Assembly (NCBI GenBank): GCA_005877185.1 | Contig: VBPQ01000101.1 | Coordinates: 1-6,322, forward strand | From: Nitrososphaerota archaeon | GTDB taxonomy: Archaea > Thermoproteota > Nitrososphaeria > Nitrososphaerales > Gagatemarchaeaceae | Direction: 5' to 3' | Length of the DNA: 6,322 nt | Shown here: in pieces, positions 1 through 5,883 of the stretch | Numbering within the stretch: position 1 is the stretch's first letter | Layout: each line of letters opens with the position of its first letter | Made by a program: the position numbers and the translations under genes | Notes under the pieces: generated by a model | Told to the model about the DNA's origin: nothing | The model's database searches: none | The model's input: the letters and a program-made list of their open reading frames with translations, nothing else

Positions 1-84
1 GTGATAAGGGAGGGTTACGAGGGGGTTTTCTACCCCACGTATTACGTTCAGGAGACGCCGCAGTCCGATCTAAGCTCATTCTGA
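1..84 (+). CDS. 3' end of an unidentified upstream gene (partial)
   Basis: Frame 1 is open from the window edge to a TGA at 82-84 and encodes 27 residues ending in DLSSF. The stretch contains GYEGVFYPTYYVQ, which has the aromatic and glycine mix of a folded protein tail, and its base composition resembles the purine genes more than the region that follows. A GTG sits at position 1 but only by chance of the window edge; I read this as the C-terminus of a longer gene. The family cannot be named from so short a piece, and an open frame of 27 codons can occur by chance. Confidence 0.4.
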   Translation: MIREGYEGVFYPTYYVQETPQSDLSSF

Positions 85-114
85 AGGAGTCCAGATTTAT
101 CACATGTTCATCCG

Positions 115-615
115 ATGGAAGTCAATGTAGACTTCCCTCGAGGAAGGTCGGAGGCTTCACTACAATTTCGTGAAACCTCACCAAGCTTTAGAAGACCAGA
201 CCCCAGCAGAAGTCGCGGGAATCGGCCCAAGGTCATAACAAAATGGCTGACGTTGTTGCAGAACAAAAAGAGAAACACGGAGACGGCTACTATTTTCGGG
301 TTAGCCGTGTTAGTCGTCATCGTCGCCGTAGCATTACTCAACATCTTGGCATACTGGCTTGACAGCGTTTTTCCAAATGAGTTCCTTCTCGAGAAGGGCT
401 TTCTCTATCTGGTTCTTTTACTCGGAATCGGCTATCTCAGCGGCCGAGGACTCAGAGAAAGGCGGGACTTGGAAGAGGAAGAGCCAAACCAACCAAAGTG
501 GAACAAGCCTGACAAGTCAACCGATGATGGAACAGACCCGGAAGAAGGAACACCGTCAGAGGTACTTCTTCCTAATGGTATGGCCCTATGTCGCTGTCGG
601 TGTCGCCGCACTTGA
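115..615 (+). CDS. Small predicted membrane protein, unknown function (possible first part of a frameshifted gene)
   Basis: I do not recognise a family. The 166-residue frame starts at ATG 115, the first usable start after the stop at 84. Residues 1-57 are polar and arginine-rich. Two hydrophobic stretches follow, about residues 58-82 (FGLAVLVVIVAVALLNILAYW) and 93-112 (GFLYLVLLLGIGYLSG), both long enough to span a membrane. Next comes a charged tail (RERRDLEEEE) rich in E, K, P and D. The last residues (CRCRCRRT) look like an out-of-frame reading of the hydrophobic segment in the frame of the next entry, so real coding in this frame probably ends before about 560. No clear ribosome binding site precedes the start: GGAG at 86-89 is 25 bases away. 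Codon use includes TTA and many A/T third positions, unlike guaB. Either this is a separate gene overlapping the next one by 92 bases, or both are pieces of one gene. The arginine-rich N-terminus may not all be translated. Confidence 0.45.
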   Translation: MEVNVDFPRGRSEASLQFRETSPSFRRPDPSRSRGNRPKVITKWLTLLQNKKRNTETATIFGLAVLVVIVAVALLNILAYWLDSVFPNEFLLEKGFLYLVLLLGIGYLSGRGLRERRDLEEEEPNQPKWNKPDKSTDDGTDPEEGTPSEVLLPNGMALCRCRCRRT

Positions 616-790
616 AATCCTTCGTCTGACGCATTCCTACAACAACCCCACTTCGTCACCCATCATAGGGTTCCTGTGGTTTCTCGCTGTCGCTATTCCT
701 GTCTCTTGGACCTGGCAAATCAGACTCGGAAGGCCCTACCGTGAATGGCTGAAAAACCACCCAAGGAGACGGACATCCGATAGAAGTTAA
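524..790 (+). CDS. Small two-helix membrane protein, unknown function (possible second part of a frameshifted gene)
   Basis: This 88-residue frame starts at tandem ATG codons (524 and 527) inside the 115-615 frame and ends at TAA 788-790. Residues 14-33 (YFFLMVWPYVAVGVAALEIL) and 46-64 (PIIGFLWFLAVAIPVSWTW) are hydrophobic and likely membrane-spanning. They are flanked by basic segments: RKKEHRQR before, and RPYREW with a run of arginines at the C-terminus, which suggests both ends face the cytoplasm. No ribosome binding site is visible before 524. The same frame stays open back to about 359, but that part (residues before MMEQ) reads as a shadow of the other frame. The polar tail of the first frame followed by this helix pair would make a four-helix protein of roughly 220 residues if a single +1 frame change occurred between about 470 and 560. 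No family is recognised. Confidence 0.45.
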   Translation: MMEQTRKKEHRQRYFFLMVWPYVAVGVAALEILRLTHSYNNPTSSPIIGFLWFLAVAIPVSWTWQIRLGRPYREWLKNHPRRRTSDRS

Positions 791-832
791 CTGCAAAACG
801 ATTCCGACGGAGAATTACCAGAGACATACGAC

Positions 833-850
833 CTGAAAAACGCCTATTAA
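833..850 (+). promoter_or_regulatory. Candidate archaeal promoter (BRE plus TATA box) for the guaB-purA-purB operon
   Basis: An A-rich stretch TGAAAAACG (834-842), which could serve as a TFB recognition element, is followed by CCTATTAA (843-850), a TATA-like box. The box is centred about 27 bases before the GTG at 874, the distance archaeal promoters usually keep from the transcription start. This would make the mRNA leaderless, which fits the absence of a Shine-Dalgarno sequence before 874. The match to the TATA consensus is imperfect. The surrounding gap (791-873) holds nothing else that I can identify. Confidence 0.45.
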
Positions 851-873
851 CCCAGAACCCTTGGCGCAGTCAA

Positions 874-2298
874 GTGAGGGTTTCTCCCCAAGAGTTTCGG
901 ACTGGCCTCACTTACGACGACGTTCTGCTCGTTCCCAAATACTCCGAGATTAAGTCGCGCAAAGACGTAAGCACGACGACGAGGTTTTCACGAAACATCT
1001 CGATGAGCATCTCCATCGTCAGCGCCAACATGGACACCGGCGTCATCCACAGGTTCCTCTCGGTCGCGGACCAGGTCGCGGAAGTCTCGAAGGTCAAGAG
1101 GTCCGAAGGGATCGTGATCGAGGACCCGATCACCCTACTGCCAGACCGCACCATAGGTGAGGCACTCGACGTAATCAGGAAGCACGACATAGGAGGGATC
1201 GTGGTCATCGACTCCGGGAGAAGAGTCGCGGGGCTCGTCACAGTGCGGGACATCCACCTCGAGGAGGACCTCAGCGTGAAGATCAGCGAAGTGATGACTC
1301 CTCTGGGAAACCTAATCACCGCTCAGAAGGGAGTCACGATGGAGCAGGCGAAGGAGCTGCTGCGGAAGAACAAGATCGAGAAGCTGCCGATTCTGGAGAA
1401 GGACGGCAGGTTGGCCGGCCTCATAACGTCGAAGGACATTGTCAAACGGAGAAGGTTCCCGATGGCCACCAAAGACGCGAAGGGGCGGTTGAGGGTCGCC
1501 GCGGCGATAGGCGTGAAGGGAGATTACATGGAGAGGGCGGAGAAGCTGCTGGAGGTCGACGTGGACGCCCTCGTCGTCGACATCGCACACGGCCACTCGG
1601 CACACGCGATTGACACGCTGAAGGAGATTCGGAGGCGACTAGGGCAGGTCGAGGTCGTCGCCGGGAACGTGGCGACTTCGAGCGGAACGCGCGACCTGAT
1701 CAAGGCGGGCGCCGACGCGGTGAAGGTCGGCGTTGGCTCGGGGAGCATCTGTATTACCCGCATCGTCACGGGGGTCGGCGTTCCCCAGCTCACCGCGATC
1801 ATCGATAGCGCCAACGCGGCCGCAGAGGACGATATCCCCGTAATCGCCGACGGCGGGGTGAGGAATCCGGGGGATGTTACGAAGGCTCTCGCCGCTGGCG
1901 CCACGACTGTCATGATCGGGAGCCTCTTTGCCGGAACCGAGGAGAGCCCCGGCCCGACGATTCTGCGCGAGGGGGTCAGGTACAAGCTGACGCGGGGAAT
2001 GGCATCGCTCGAGGCGACTATCGACAGGAAGGTTAGGGACTCCGACGGGAGTTCGTCCAAGAACGGGCTCGTCGAAGAGGCGGTCGAGGAGAGCGTCCCC
2101 GAGGGCGTCGAGGGGTTGATTCCCTACAAGGGCAAGGTCGAGGAGGTCGTTCGTCAGCTCGTGGGGGGGCTCCGCTCGGGGATGTCGTACTGCGGCGCGA
2201 AGACGATACCAGAGCTGCAGACGGGGGCCGAGTTCCTGAGGATGTCCGAGGCCGGGCTCAAGGAGAGCCGCCCGCACGACATTGAGAAAGTTGTCTAA
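874..2298 (+). CDS. guaB: Inosine-5'-monophosphate dehydrogenase, with an apparent 16-residue internal deletion
   Basis: GuaB oxidises IMP to XMP with NAD+, the committed step toward GMP, in the cytoplasm as a tetramer or octamer. The 474 residues show family order: GLTYDDVLLVP (11-21); SANMD (50-54), the IMP-site start of the barrel; two CBS domains at about 84-135 and 140-192, inserted in the barrel; DIAHGHS (236-242) of the NAD site; GVGSGSICITR (286-296) with the catalytic cysteine C293; IADGGVR (324-330) with IMP-binding D326; RGMAS (374-378); VPEGVEG (408-414); and GGLRSGMSYCGAKT (431-444). GTG 874 gives the expected N-terminus and no better start exists. Oddities: between T55 and G56-VIHR the roughly 16 residues that other IMPDHs carry (VTE...A.A.GG) are absent, removing a barrel helix, yet the frame is intact. 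The flap after RGMAS lacks the usual DRYF and is longer, and the IMP-contact tyrosine of YRGM is T373. It is first in an overlapping operon with purA and purB. Identity is certain; activity is not. Confidence 0.95.
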   Translation: MRVSPQEFRTGLTYDDVLLVPKYSEIKSRKDVSTTTRFSRNISMSISIVSANMDTGVIHRFLSVADQVAEVSKVKRSEGIVIEDPITLLPDRTIGEALDVIRKHDIGGIVVIDSGRRVAGLVTVRDIHLEEDLSVKISEVMTPLGNLITAQKGVTMEQAKELLRKNKIEKLPILEKDGRLAGLITSKDIVKRRRFPMATKDAKGRLRVAAAIGVKGDYMERAEKLLEVDVDALVVDIAHGHSAHAIDTLKEIRRRLGQVEVVAGNVATSSGTRDLIKAGADAVKVGVGSGSICITRIVTGVGVPQLTAIIDSANAAAEDDIPVIADGGVRNPGDVTKALAAGATTVMIGSLFAGTEESPGPTILREGVRYKLTRGMASLEATIDRKVRDSDGSSSKNGLVEEAVEESVPEGVEGLIPYKGKVEEVVRQLVGGLRSGMSYCGAKTIPELQTGAEFLRMSEAGLKESRPHDIEKVV

Positions 2299-3535
2299 GG
2301 CGAAGAAGAAGAAGAAGAAAGAGAACGCAACGATAGTCGGCCTCCAATGGGGAGACGAGGGAAAGGGCAAGATAGTTGACTATCTCGCGGATGACTTCGA
2401 GGCGGTCGCCCGCTTCAACGGTGGGAGCAACGCGGGGCACACGATAGTCATCGGCCGAGAGAGGCACGTCTTTCACCTCCTACCATCGGGGGCTCCGAAG
2501 GGGAAGGAGCTGCTGATAGGGCCCGGGGTCGCCGTCGACCCCGTCGTCCTGTCTGAGGAGGTCGCGCTCCTCGCGGGAAGAGTGACTCAGCTGGACCTCC
2601 GCGTGGATGGGAGGTGCACCCTCGTTACCCCCCTCGAGAAGGTCATGGATGTAGCGATTGAGGAGATGAGGGGTGCACGCCCCCTCGGGACCACTCGAAG
2701 AGGAGTCGGGCCAGCGTACGCGATGAGAGCGCTCCGCCTCGCCCCTAGGGCCATCGACATCTTCTCCGACAACTTCGACTTCAATTCGGCCCGGACCTTC
2801 CATCGTTTTCTGAGCGAACCTCCGCCGAGCATCAGCGAGTGGCTGTCACTCTCCCGGAAAGTCCTGAAGGGGAAGCTGGGAGACGTCGCATCGAGGGTCG
2901 CCGAGCTGAACGAGGAAGGGAAGGCGGTGATCTTCGAAGGCTCGCAGGGTACCCTCCTCGACGTCTTCTTCGGTACCTACCCTTACGTAACCGGTGCTCC
3001 CACGATTGCTAATTACGCGGCCGCAGGCCTCGGCATCTCGACCAACACCGATGTCTTGGGTGTCCTGAAGTGTTACACCACCAGGGTCGGGGCCGGCCCC
3101 TTCCCCACGGAGATCAGGGGGCGCGTCGGCGAGAAGATTCGCGAGGTCGGGAAAGAGTACGGAGCGACTACCGGTCGACCGCGGAGAGTGGGATGGCTCG
3201 ACCTCGTGGCCCTGAGGTACGCGGTCCGCCTCAACGGTGTAAAGGAGCTCGCCCTCTCGAAGGTCGATGTCCTGGAGCACGTAAAGGAGCTGAAGGTCTG
3301 CGCCGCTTATCGGCTGGATGGGCGGGAAATCGAAGATTTTTACGAGGCGCTCTCCCGCATCGAAGACGTCAAGCCGGTGTACAGGGAGTTGAAACCCCTA
3401 CTTCACGCCGAGATGACCGATGGTCGCTTCCCCCGCACCGTCGAGTCCTTCATCGAGTTGCTTGAAGAGGAGCTGAAAGCAAGGATATCGCTAGTCTCCT
3501 ACGGAGAGGAGAGGTCTCGCACGATTGAAAGGTAG
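2282..3535 (+). CDS. purA: Adenylosuccinate synthetase
   Basis: PurA joins IMP and aspartate using GTP to form adenylosuccinate, the first step from IMP to AMP. The 417 residues contain GDEGKGK (24-30, P-loop-like, with catalytic D25), NGGSNAGHT (46-54, catalytic H53), GTTRRGVGPAY (136-146), EGSQGTLLD (219-227), GTYPYVT (231-237), GPFPTE (272-277), GATTGRPRRVGWLD (294-307) and SKVD (326-329), which reads GTP's guanine. R152 aligns with the E. coli arginine (R143) that reaches a neighbouring subunit's IMP site. The segment between IDIF (158-161) and EGSQGT is about 20 residues shorter than in E. coli, toward the short archaeal form. The fourth residue of GTTG is arginine here (R139). The start must be TTG 2282 or TTG 2291, since the frame has a stop at 2237 and no ATG or GTG before the conserved core; they overlap guaB by 17 or 8 bases. 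The lysine-rich leader (K8-K13) comes from a GAA repeat. An AAGGAG at 2260-2265 is rather far to be a normal ribosome site. Confidence 0.95.
   Translation: MRKLSKAKKKKKKENATIVGLQWGDEGKGKIVDYLADDFEAVARFNGGSNAGHTIVIGRERHVFHLLPSGAPKGKELLIGPGVAVDPVVLSEEVALLAGRVTQLDLRVDGRCTLVTPLEKVMDVAIEEMRGARPLGTTRRGVGPAYAMRALRLAPRAIDIFSDNFDFNSARTFHRFLSEPPPSISEWLSLSRKVLKGKLGDVASRVAELNEEGKAVIFEGSQGTLLDVFFGTYPYVTGAPTIANYAAAGLGISTNTDVLGVLKCYTTRVGAGPFPTEIRGRVGEKIREVGKEYGATTGRPRRVGWLDLVALRYAVRLNGVKELALSKVDVLEHVKELKVCAAYRLDGREIEDFYEALSRIEDVKPVYRELKPLLHAEMTDGRFPRTVESFIELLEEELKARISLVSYGEERSRTIER
2302..2319 (+). repeat. GAA trinucleotide repeat (six copies) at the start of purA
   Basis: Six perfect GAA units lie just after the guaB stop codon and run into AGAG. 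In the purA frame they read as AAG and encode most of the lysine run K8-K13, immediately before the conserved ATIVGLQWGDEGKGK core. Simple repeats can gain or lose units; a change of whole units would only alter the length of the lysine run, since the unit is three bases. Confidence 0.8.
3503..3514 (+). promoter_or_regulatory. Purine-rich Shine-Dalgarno-like site before purB
   Basis: GGAGAGGAGAGG lies inside the 3' end of purA, with its last base 10 bases before the TTG at 3525. It is the only clear ribosome-binding candidate in the operon and supports TTG 3525 as the purB start. Because the purA codons here are already G/A-rich, the match could be incidental. Confidence 0.45.
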
Positions 3536-4838
3536 CCCGCTCTCCCCTGTAGACGACAGGTATTGCGAAGAGGTTCGGGAGCTCTCCCCCTTCTTCTCGG
3601 AGGAGTCGCTCGTCCAGGAGAGGGCGAGAATCGAGCTGGAGTATCTCTCCTTCCTGATGAGACTCGGGGTCGCGCCAAGGTCAAAGATCCCTCTGATAGA
3701 GGTCTCATACGAGGAGGTGAAGGGACTCGAGGTCCGCATCGGGCACGACGTGAAGGCCCTCGAGGTCTATCTCGTAAACCGGCTTCGGGCCTCCGGGCGA
3801 GAGGAGCTCGCGCCCTTCGTTCACCTGGGCCTTACTAGCGAGGACGTGAACAATCTCGCCTACGCGAGGCTTCTCTCGAGTGCCCTGAAGTCTGTGATGA
3901 TTCCCGCGTACGAGAGACTGGCGGTGGACCTCTCAGAGATAGCCCGGAGGGAGGCGAAGACGGAGATGCTCGCGAGGACCCACGGAAGACCTGCAATCCC
4001 GACAACCTTCGGGAAGGAGCTCGCGAACTTCGCCATCAGACTCGCCGAGAGGGTCGCATACCTCAAGCGTCTGAAGCCTTGGGGGAAGGTCTCCGGGGCA
4101 GTCGGGACATACGCCTCCTTCAAGCTCCTACGACCCGCCGGGCGGTGGCCCGAGCTACTGAAGGGATACGTGGAATCGATGGGGCTGGAGTTCGTGAAGT
4201 ACACGACCCAGGTGATTCCAAACGAGAGGTACTCCGACATCTTCCACTGCCTGATGAACATCAACACGATCATGCTCGGTCTCGCGAGGGACCTCTGGGG
4301 TTACCAGGCTCTCGACGCGGTGCACTTCGAACGGAAGGGGAGGGTGAGCAGCTCGACGATGCCTCAGAAGGAGAATCCCGTCGACCTTGAGAACGCGGAG
4401 GGGCAGCTCGAAATCTCGAATTCCCTCATGACCCTACTGGCATACCGACTGGGTGTGACGCGGTGGCAGCGAGACCTCTCCGACTCGCCGATCAAGAGAA
4501 CAATGGGGCAGGCGCTAGCCCATTCCCTTGTTGCATGCAAGAGGGTCACGACCTCCCTCGCCTCGATGAGCGTCGACAGGAAGAGGATGGCGGAAGACCT
4601 CTCCCAACACAGGGAGGTTCTGGCGGAGGCGGTCCAGCTGTTGCTGCGGATGGACGGGAACGAGAGGGGTTACGAGGAGGTCAAGAAAGCGATTGAAAAC
4701 GGGAAGTTTTCGATCCCGGAGAAATATGCGGCGAAGATAGGTGAATACCTCGGGTTCGCGTCGGACCTCGCCAGGGACTGCGAGAGTGAGGTGGCGCTCT
4801 TGTTGGCCCCACAGAAGAGCAGGCAGGCCGGTAATTAG
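3525..4838 (+). CDS. purB: Adenylosuccinate lyase
   Basis: PurB cleaves adenylosuccinate to AMP and fumarate, and also SAICAR to AICAR earlier in purine synthesis; it acts as a homotetramer with shared active sites. The 437 residues belong to the fumarase/aspartase superfamily: SPVDDRY (7-13), GLTSEDVNNLA (102-112), RTHGRPAIPTTFGKE (151-165) with general-acid histidine H153, GKVSGAVGTY (187-196), TTQVIP (227-232), the flexible signature loop SSSTMPQKENP (275-285) carrying the catalytic serine (S276 or S277), and RWQRDLSDS (313-321). The wording is closer to the E. coli-type PurB (SPVDGRY, SSTMPHKVNP, ENSEG, RWQRDL) than to the shorter form of Bacillus and many archaea; here the loop has Q281 and E283 where E. 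coli has H and V. The start is TTG 3525: it gives the expected short N-terminus, overlaps purA by 11 bases and has a purine-rich site upstream. Overlap suggests coupled translation with purA. Its stop overlaps the converging gene's stop by 4 bases. Confidence 0.95.
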   Translation: MKGSPLSPVDDRYCEEVRELSPFFSEESLVQERARIELEYLSFLMRLGVAPRSKIPLIEVSYEEVKGLEVRIGHDVKALEVYLVNRLRASGREELAPFVHLGLTSEDVNNLAYARLLSSALKSVMIPAYERLAVDLSEIARREAKTEMLARTHGRPAIPTTFGKELANFAIRLAERVAYLKRLKPWGKVSGAVGTYASFKLLRPAGRWPELLKGYVESMGLEFVKYTTQVIPNERYSDIFHCLMNINTIMLGLARDLWGYQALDAVHFERKGRVSSSTMPQKENPVDLENAEGQLEISNSLMTLLAYRLGVTRWQRDLSDSPIKRTMGQALAHSLVACKRVTTSLASMSVDRKRMAEDLSQHREVLAEAVQLLLRMDGNERGYEEVKKAIENGKFSIPEKYAAKIGEYLGFASDLARDCESEVALLLAPQKSRQAGN

Positions 4839-5851
4839 GCGCTAAAGACCCACCCCAGGTCTGGTGGGTCGACCCTCCTCTGCACCCTCTCGTTCATCGC
4901 GTGGGCGATGATGGGAAGGGCTAGAGTGATGTCGCAGTAGAGAGTCGCCTTCCTCGCATCGGAGGCTATCTTTCCCCAGCTGACCGCTTCCTCGAGGGTG
5001 CAGCCGGAGAGACCTCCCCACTGCGGGCTGTCTGCGGTTATCTGGATAGCGTAGTCGTGGGGTGTCTCCTCCTCCCCTCCCCTCACGAGTGACTTGATGA
5101 CGGTGGCGAGCTGAATCGTGTCCTTTGGCACCCCTCCGCCCAGGTAGACGACTCCCGTTCTCCGAGTCTTCTCGGCTATCTTCGCAAGCTCCTCCATATC
5201 CTTCGTCTGGTCGAGTCGGATCAGCTTGCCCCTCCGCTTCCGGAGGCTCAGGGCCACTCCGTATCCGCTGTCGATGAGACCGGGCGAGTAGACCGGAACC
5301 TTCTTCTCGTAGGCCGCGGCTGTAATGCTCCTTATCCCCTTCTTCGACTGGTACTCACCGAAGAGCCAGAGGAACTCCCTCGTCGAGTAGACATGCTTGT
5401 CATCGAGGCCGCTCGCAAACTTCTGGATCATGTCCTCGAGCTTCCTGTACTCGTACTCGTCCGCGTAGACGTCGTAGAACCTGTCTATCTTCAGACGCAG
5501 GAGCTCTTCATCGTTCGCCAGCCACGTTCCCTGATAGTATCCGTATCCCATCGCCTCGAGCAAATCCTCGGAGATGTTCGCCCCGGTGCTTACGAGGACG
5601 TCGATGTACCTCTTCTCGATTAGCCACCGAACTATCTTCCACTGCCCCGTGGTGCTGAGCGAACCGGTGAGACCCATGAAGATTGTCAAGCCCTTCTGGC
5701 GAGTCATCTCGGTCCAGATCTTGGCTACCTCACCGAGCTTCTTCCCCTGAAATCCCGTCTGCGCCATCTCATCGAGGAGTCGGGAGAGGCTCTTCCTCCC
5801 TACCTCGATCGTCCTCACCGGATTGGAGAGAACCTCTCTCTTCCGTACCAC
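4835..5851 (-). CDS. dys: Deoxyhypusine synthase
   Basis: The enzyme transfers the aminobutyl group of spermidine, using NAD+, to one lysine of translation factor aIF5A, the first step of hypusine formation. Seen in the 338 residues: IDVLVSTGANISEDL (83-97), an NAD-side segment; YSPGLIDSGYG (188-198); VVYLGGGVPKDTI (234-246); DSPQWGGLSG (274-283); and EEAVSWGKI (287-295), where K294 matches the catalytic lysine that carries the aminobutyl intermediate in human DHS (K329). The length fits archaeal members (slightly over 300 residues). DSPQWGGLSG is the archaeal/bacterial-like version; some relatives in this family act as homospermidine synthase or accept agmatine, so the exact amine donor is inferred. 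The start is GTG 5851; a nearby ATG, 10 bases upstream, is out of frame. No ribosome site is visible, but a TATA-like box sits about 27 bases upstream. It runs toward purB, and the two stop codons overlap by 4 bases, leaving no room for a terminator outside coding sequence. Confidence 0.93.
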   Translation of the reverse strand: MVRKREVLSNPVRTIEVGRKSLSRLLDEMAQTGFQGKKLGEVAKIWTEMTRQKGLTIFMGLTGSLSTTGQWKIVRWLIEKRYIDVLVSTGANISEDLLEAMGYGYYQGTWLANDEELLRLKIDRFYDVYADEYEYRKLEDMIQKFASGLDDKHVYSTREFLWLFGEYQSKKGIRSITAAAYEKKVPVYSPGLIDSGYGVALSLRKRRGKLIRLDQTKDMEELAKIAEKTRRTGVVYLGGGVPKDTIQLATVIKSLVRGGEEETPHDYAIQITADSPQWGGLSGCTLEEAVSWGKIASDARKATLYCDITLALPIIAHAMNERVQRRVDPPDLGWVFSA

Positions 5852-5873
5852 GCTTTCGCATCTTGGATGTTTG

Positions 5874-5883
5874 CTTAATTATC
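5874..5883 (-). promoter_or_regulatory. Candidate TATA box for the deoxyhypusine synthase gene
   Basis: Read on the minus strand this is GATAATTAAG, centred about 27 bases before the GTG at 5851. The spacing equals that of the guaB box and predicts a leaderless mRNA. It overlaps the stop codon of the upstream methyltransferase gene (5879-5881), so dys could have its own promoter even though it follows that gene by only 27 bases. A BRE is not clear here. Confidence 0.4.

Noticed and set aside
94..101. ATTTATCA as a TATA box for the frame at 115
   Set aside because: It is centred only about 17 bases before the ATG, which would place transcription start inside the gene with no suitable downstream start in that frame.
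108..344. 78-codon minus-strand frame with a short hydrophobic stretch opposite the first membrane-protein frame
   Set aside because: The hydrophobic stretch (VSVFLFLFC) is short and the plus-strand frame has better helices; kept only as a weak alternative.
791..873. Possible riboswitch or small RNA before guaB
   Set aside because: The gap is only 83 bases, shows no stable inverted repeat by eye, and its last part is explained by the promoter.
1524..2370. Long open frames on the minus strand across guaB (178 and 243 codons)
   Set aside because: They lie antisense to a clearly conserved gene, have low-complexity arginine-, proline- and serine-rich translations, and result from the high G/C third positions of guaB.
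2480..3280. Minus-strand open frames across purA
   Set aside because: Shadows of purA; no recognisable domain, and every purA motif is on the plus strand.
3860..4273. 137-codon minus-strand frame across purB
   Set aside because: Antisense to the conserved lyase core, with a translation that has no family features.
4667..4680. GGGTTACGAGG occurs here and near position 11
   Set aside because: An isolated 11-base match in G-rich coding sequence; both encode a GYE tripeptide and nothing else is shared.
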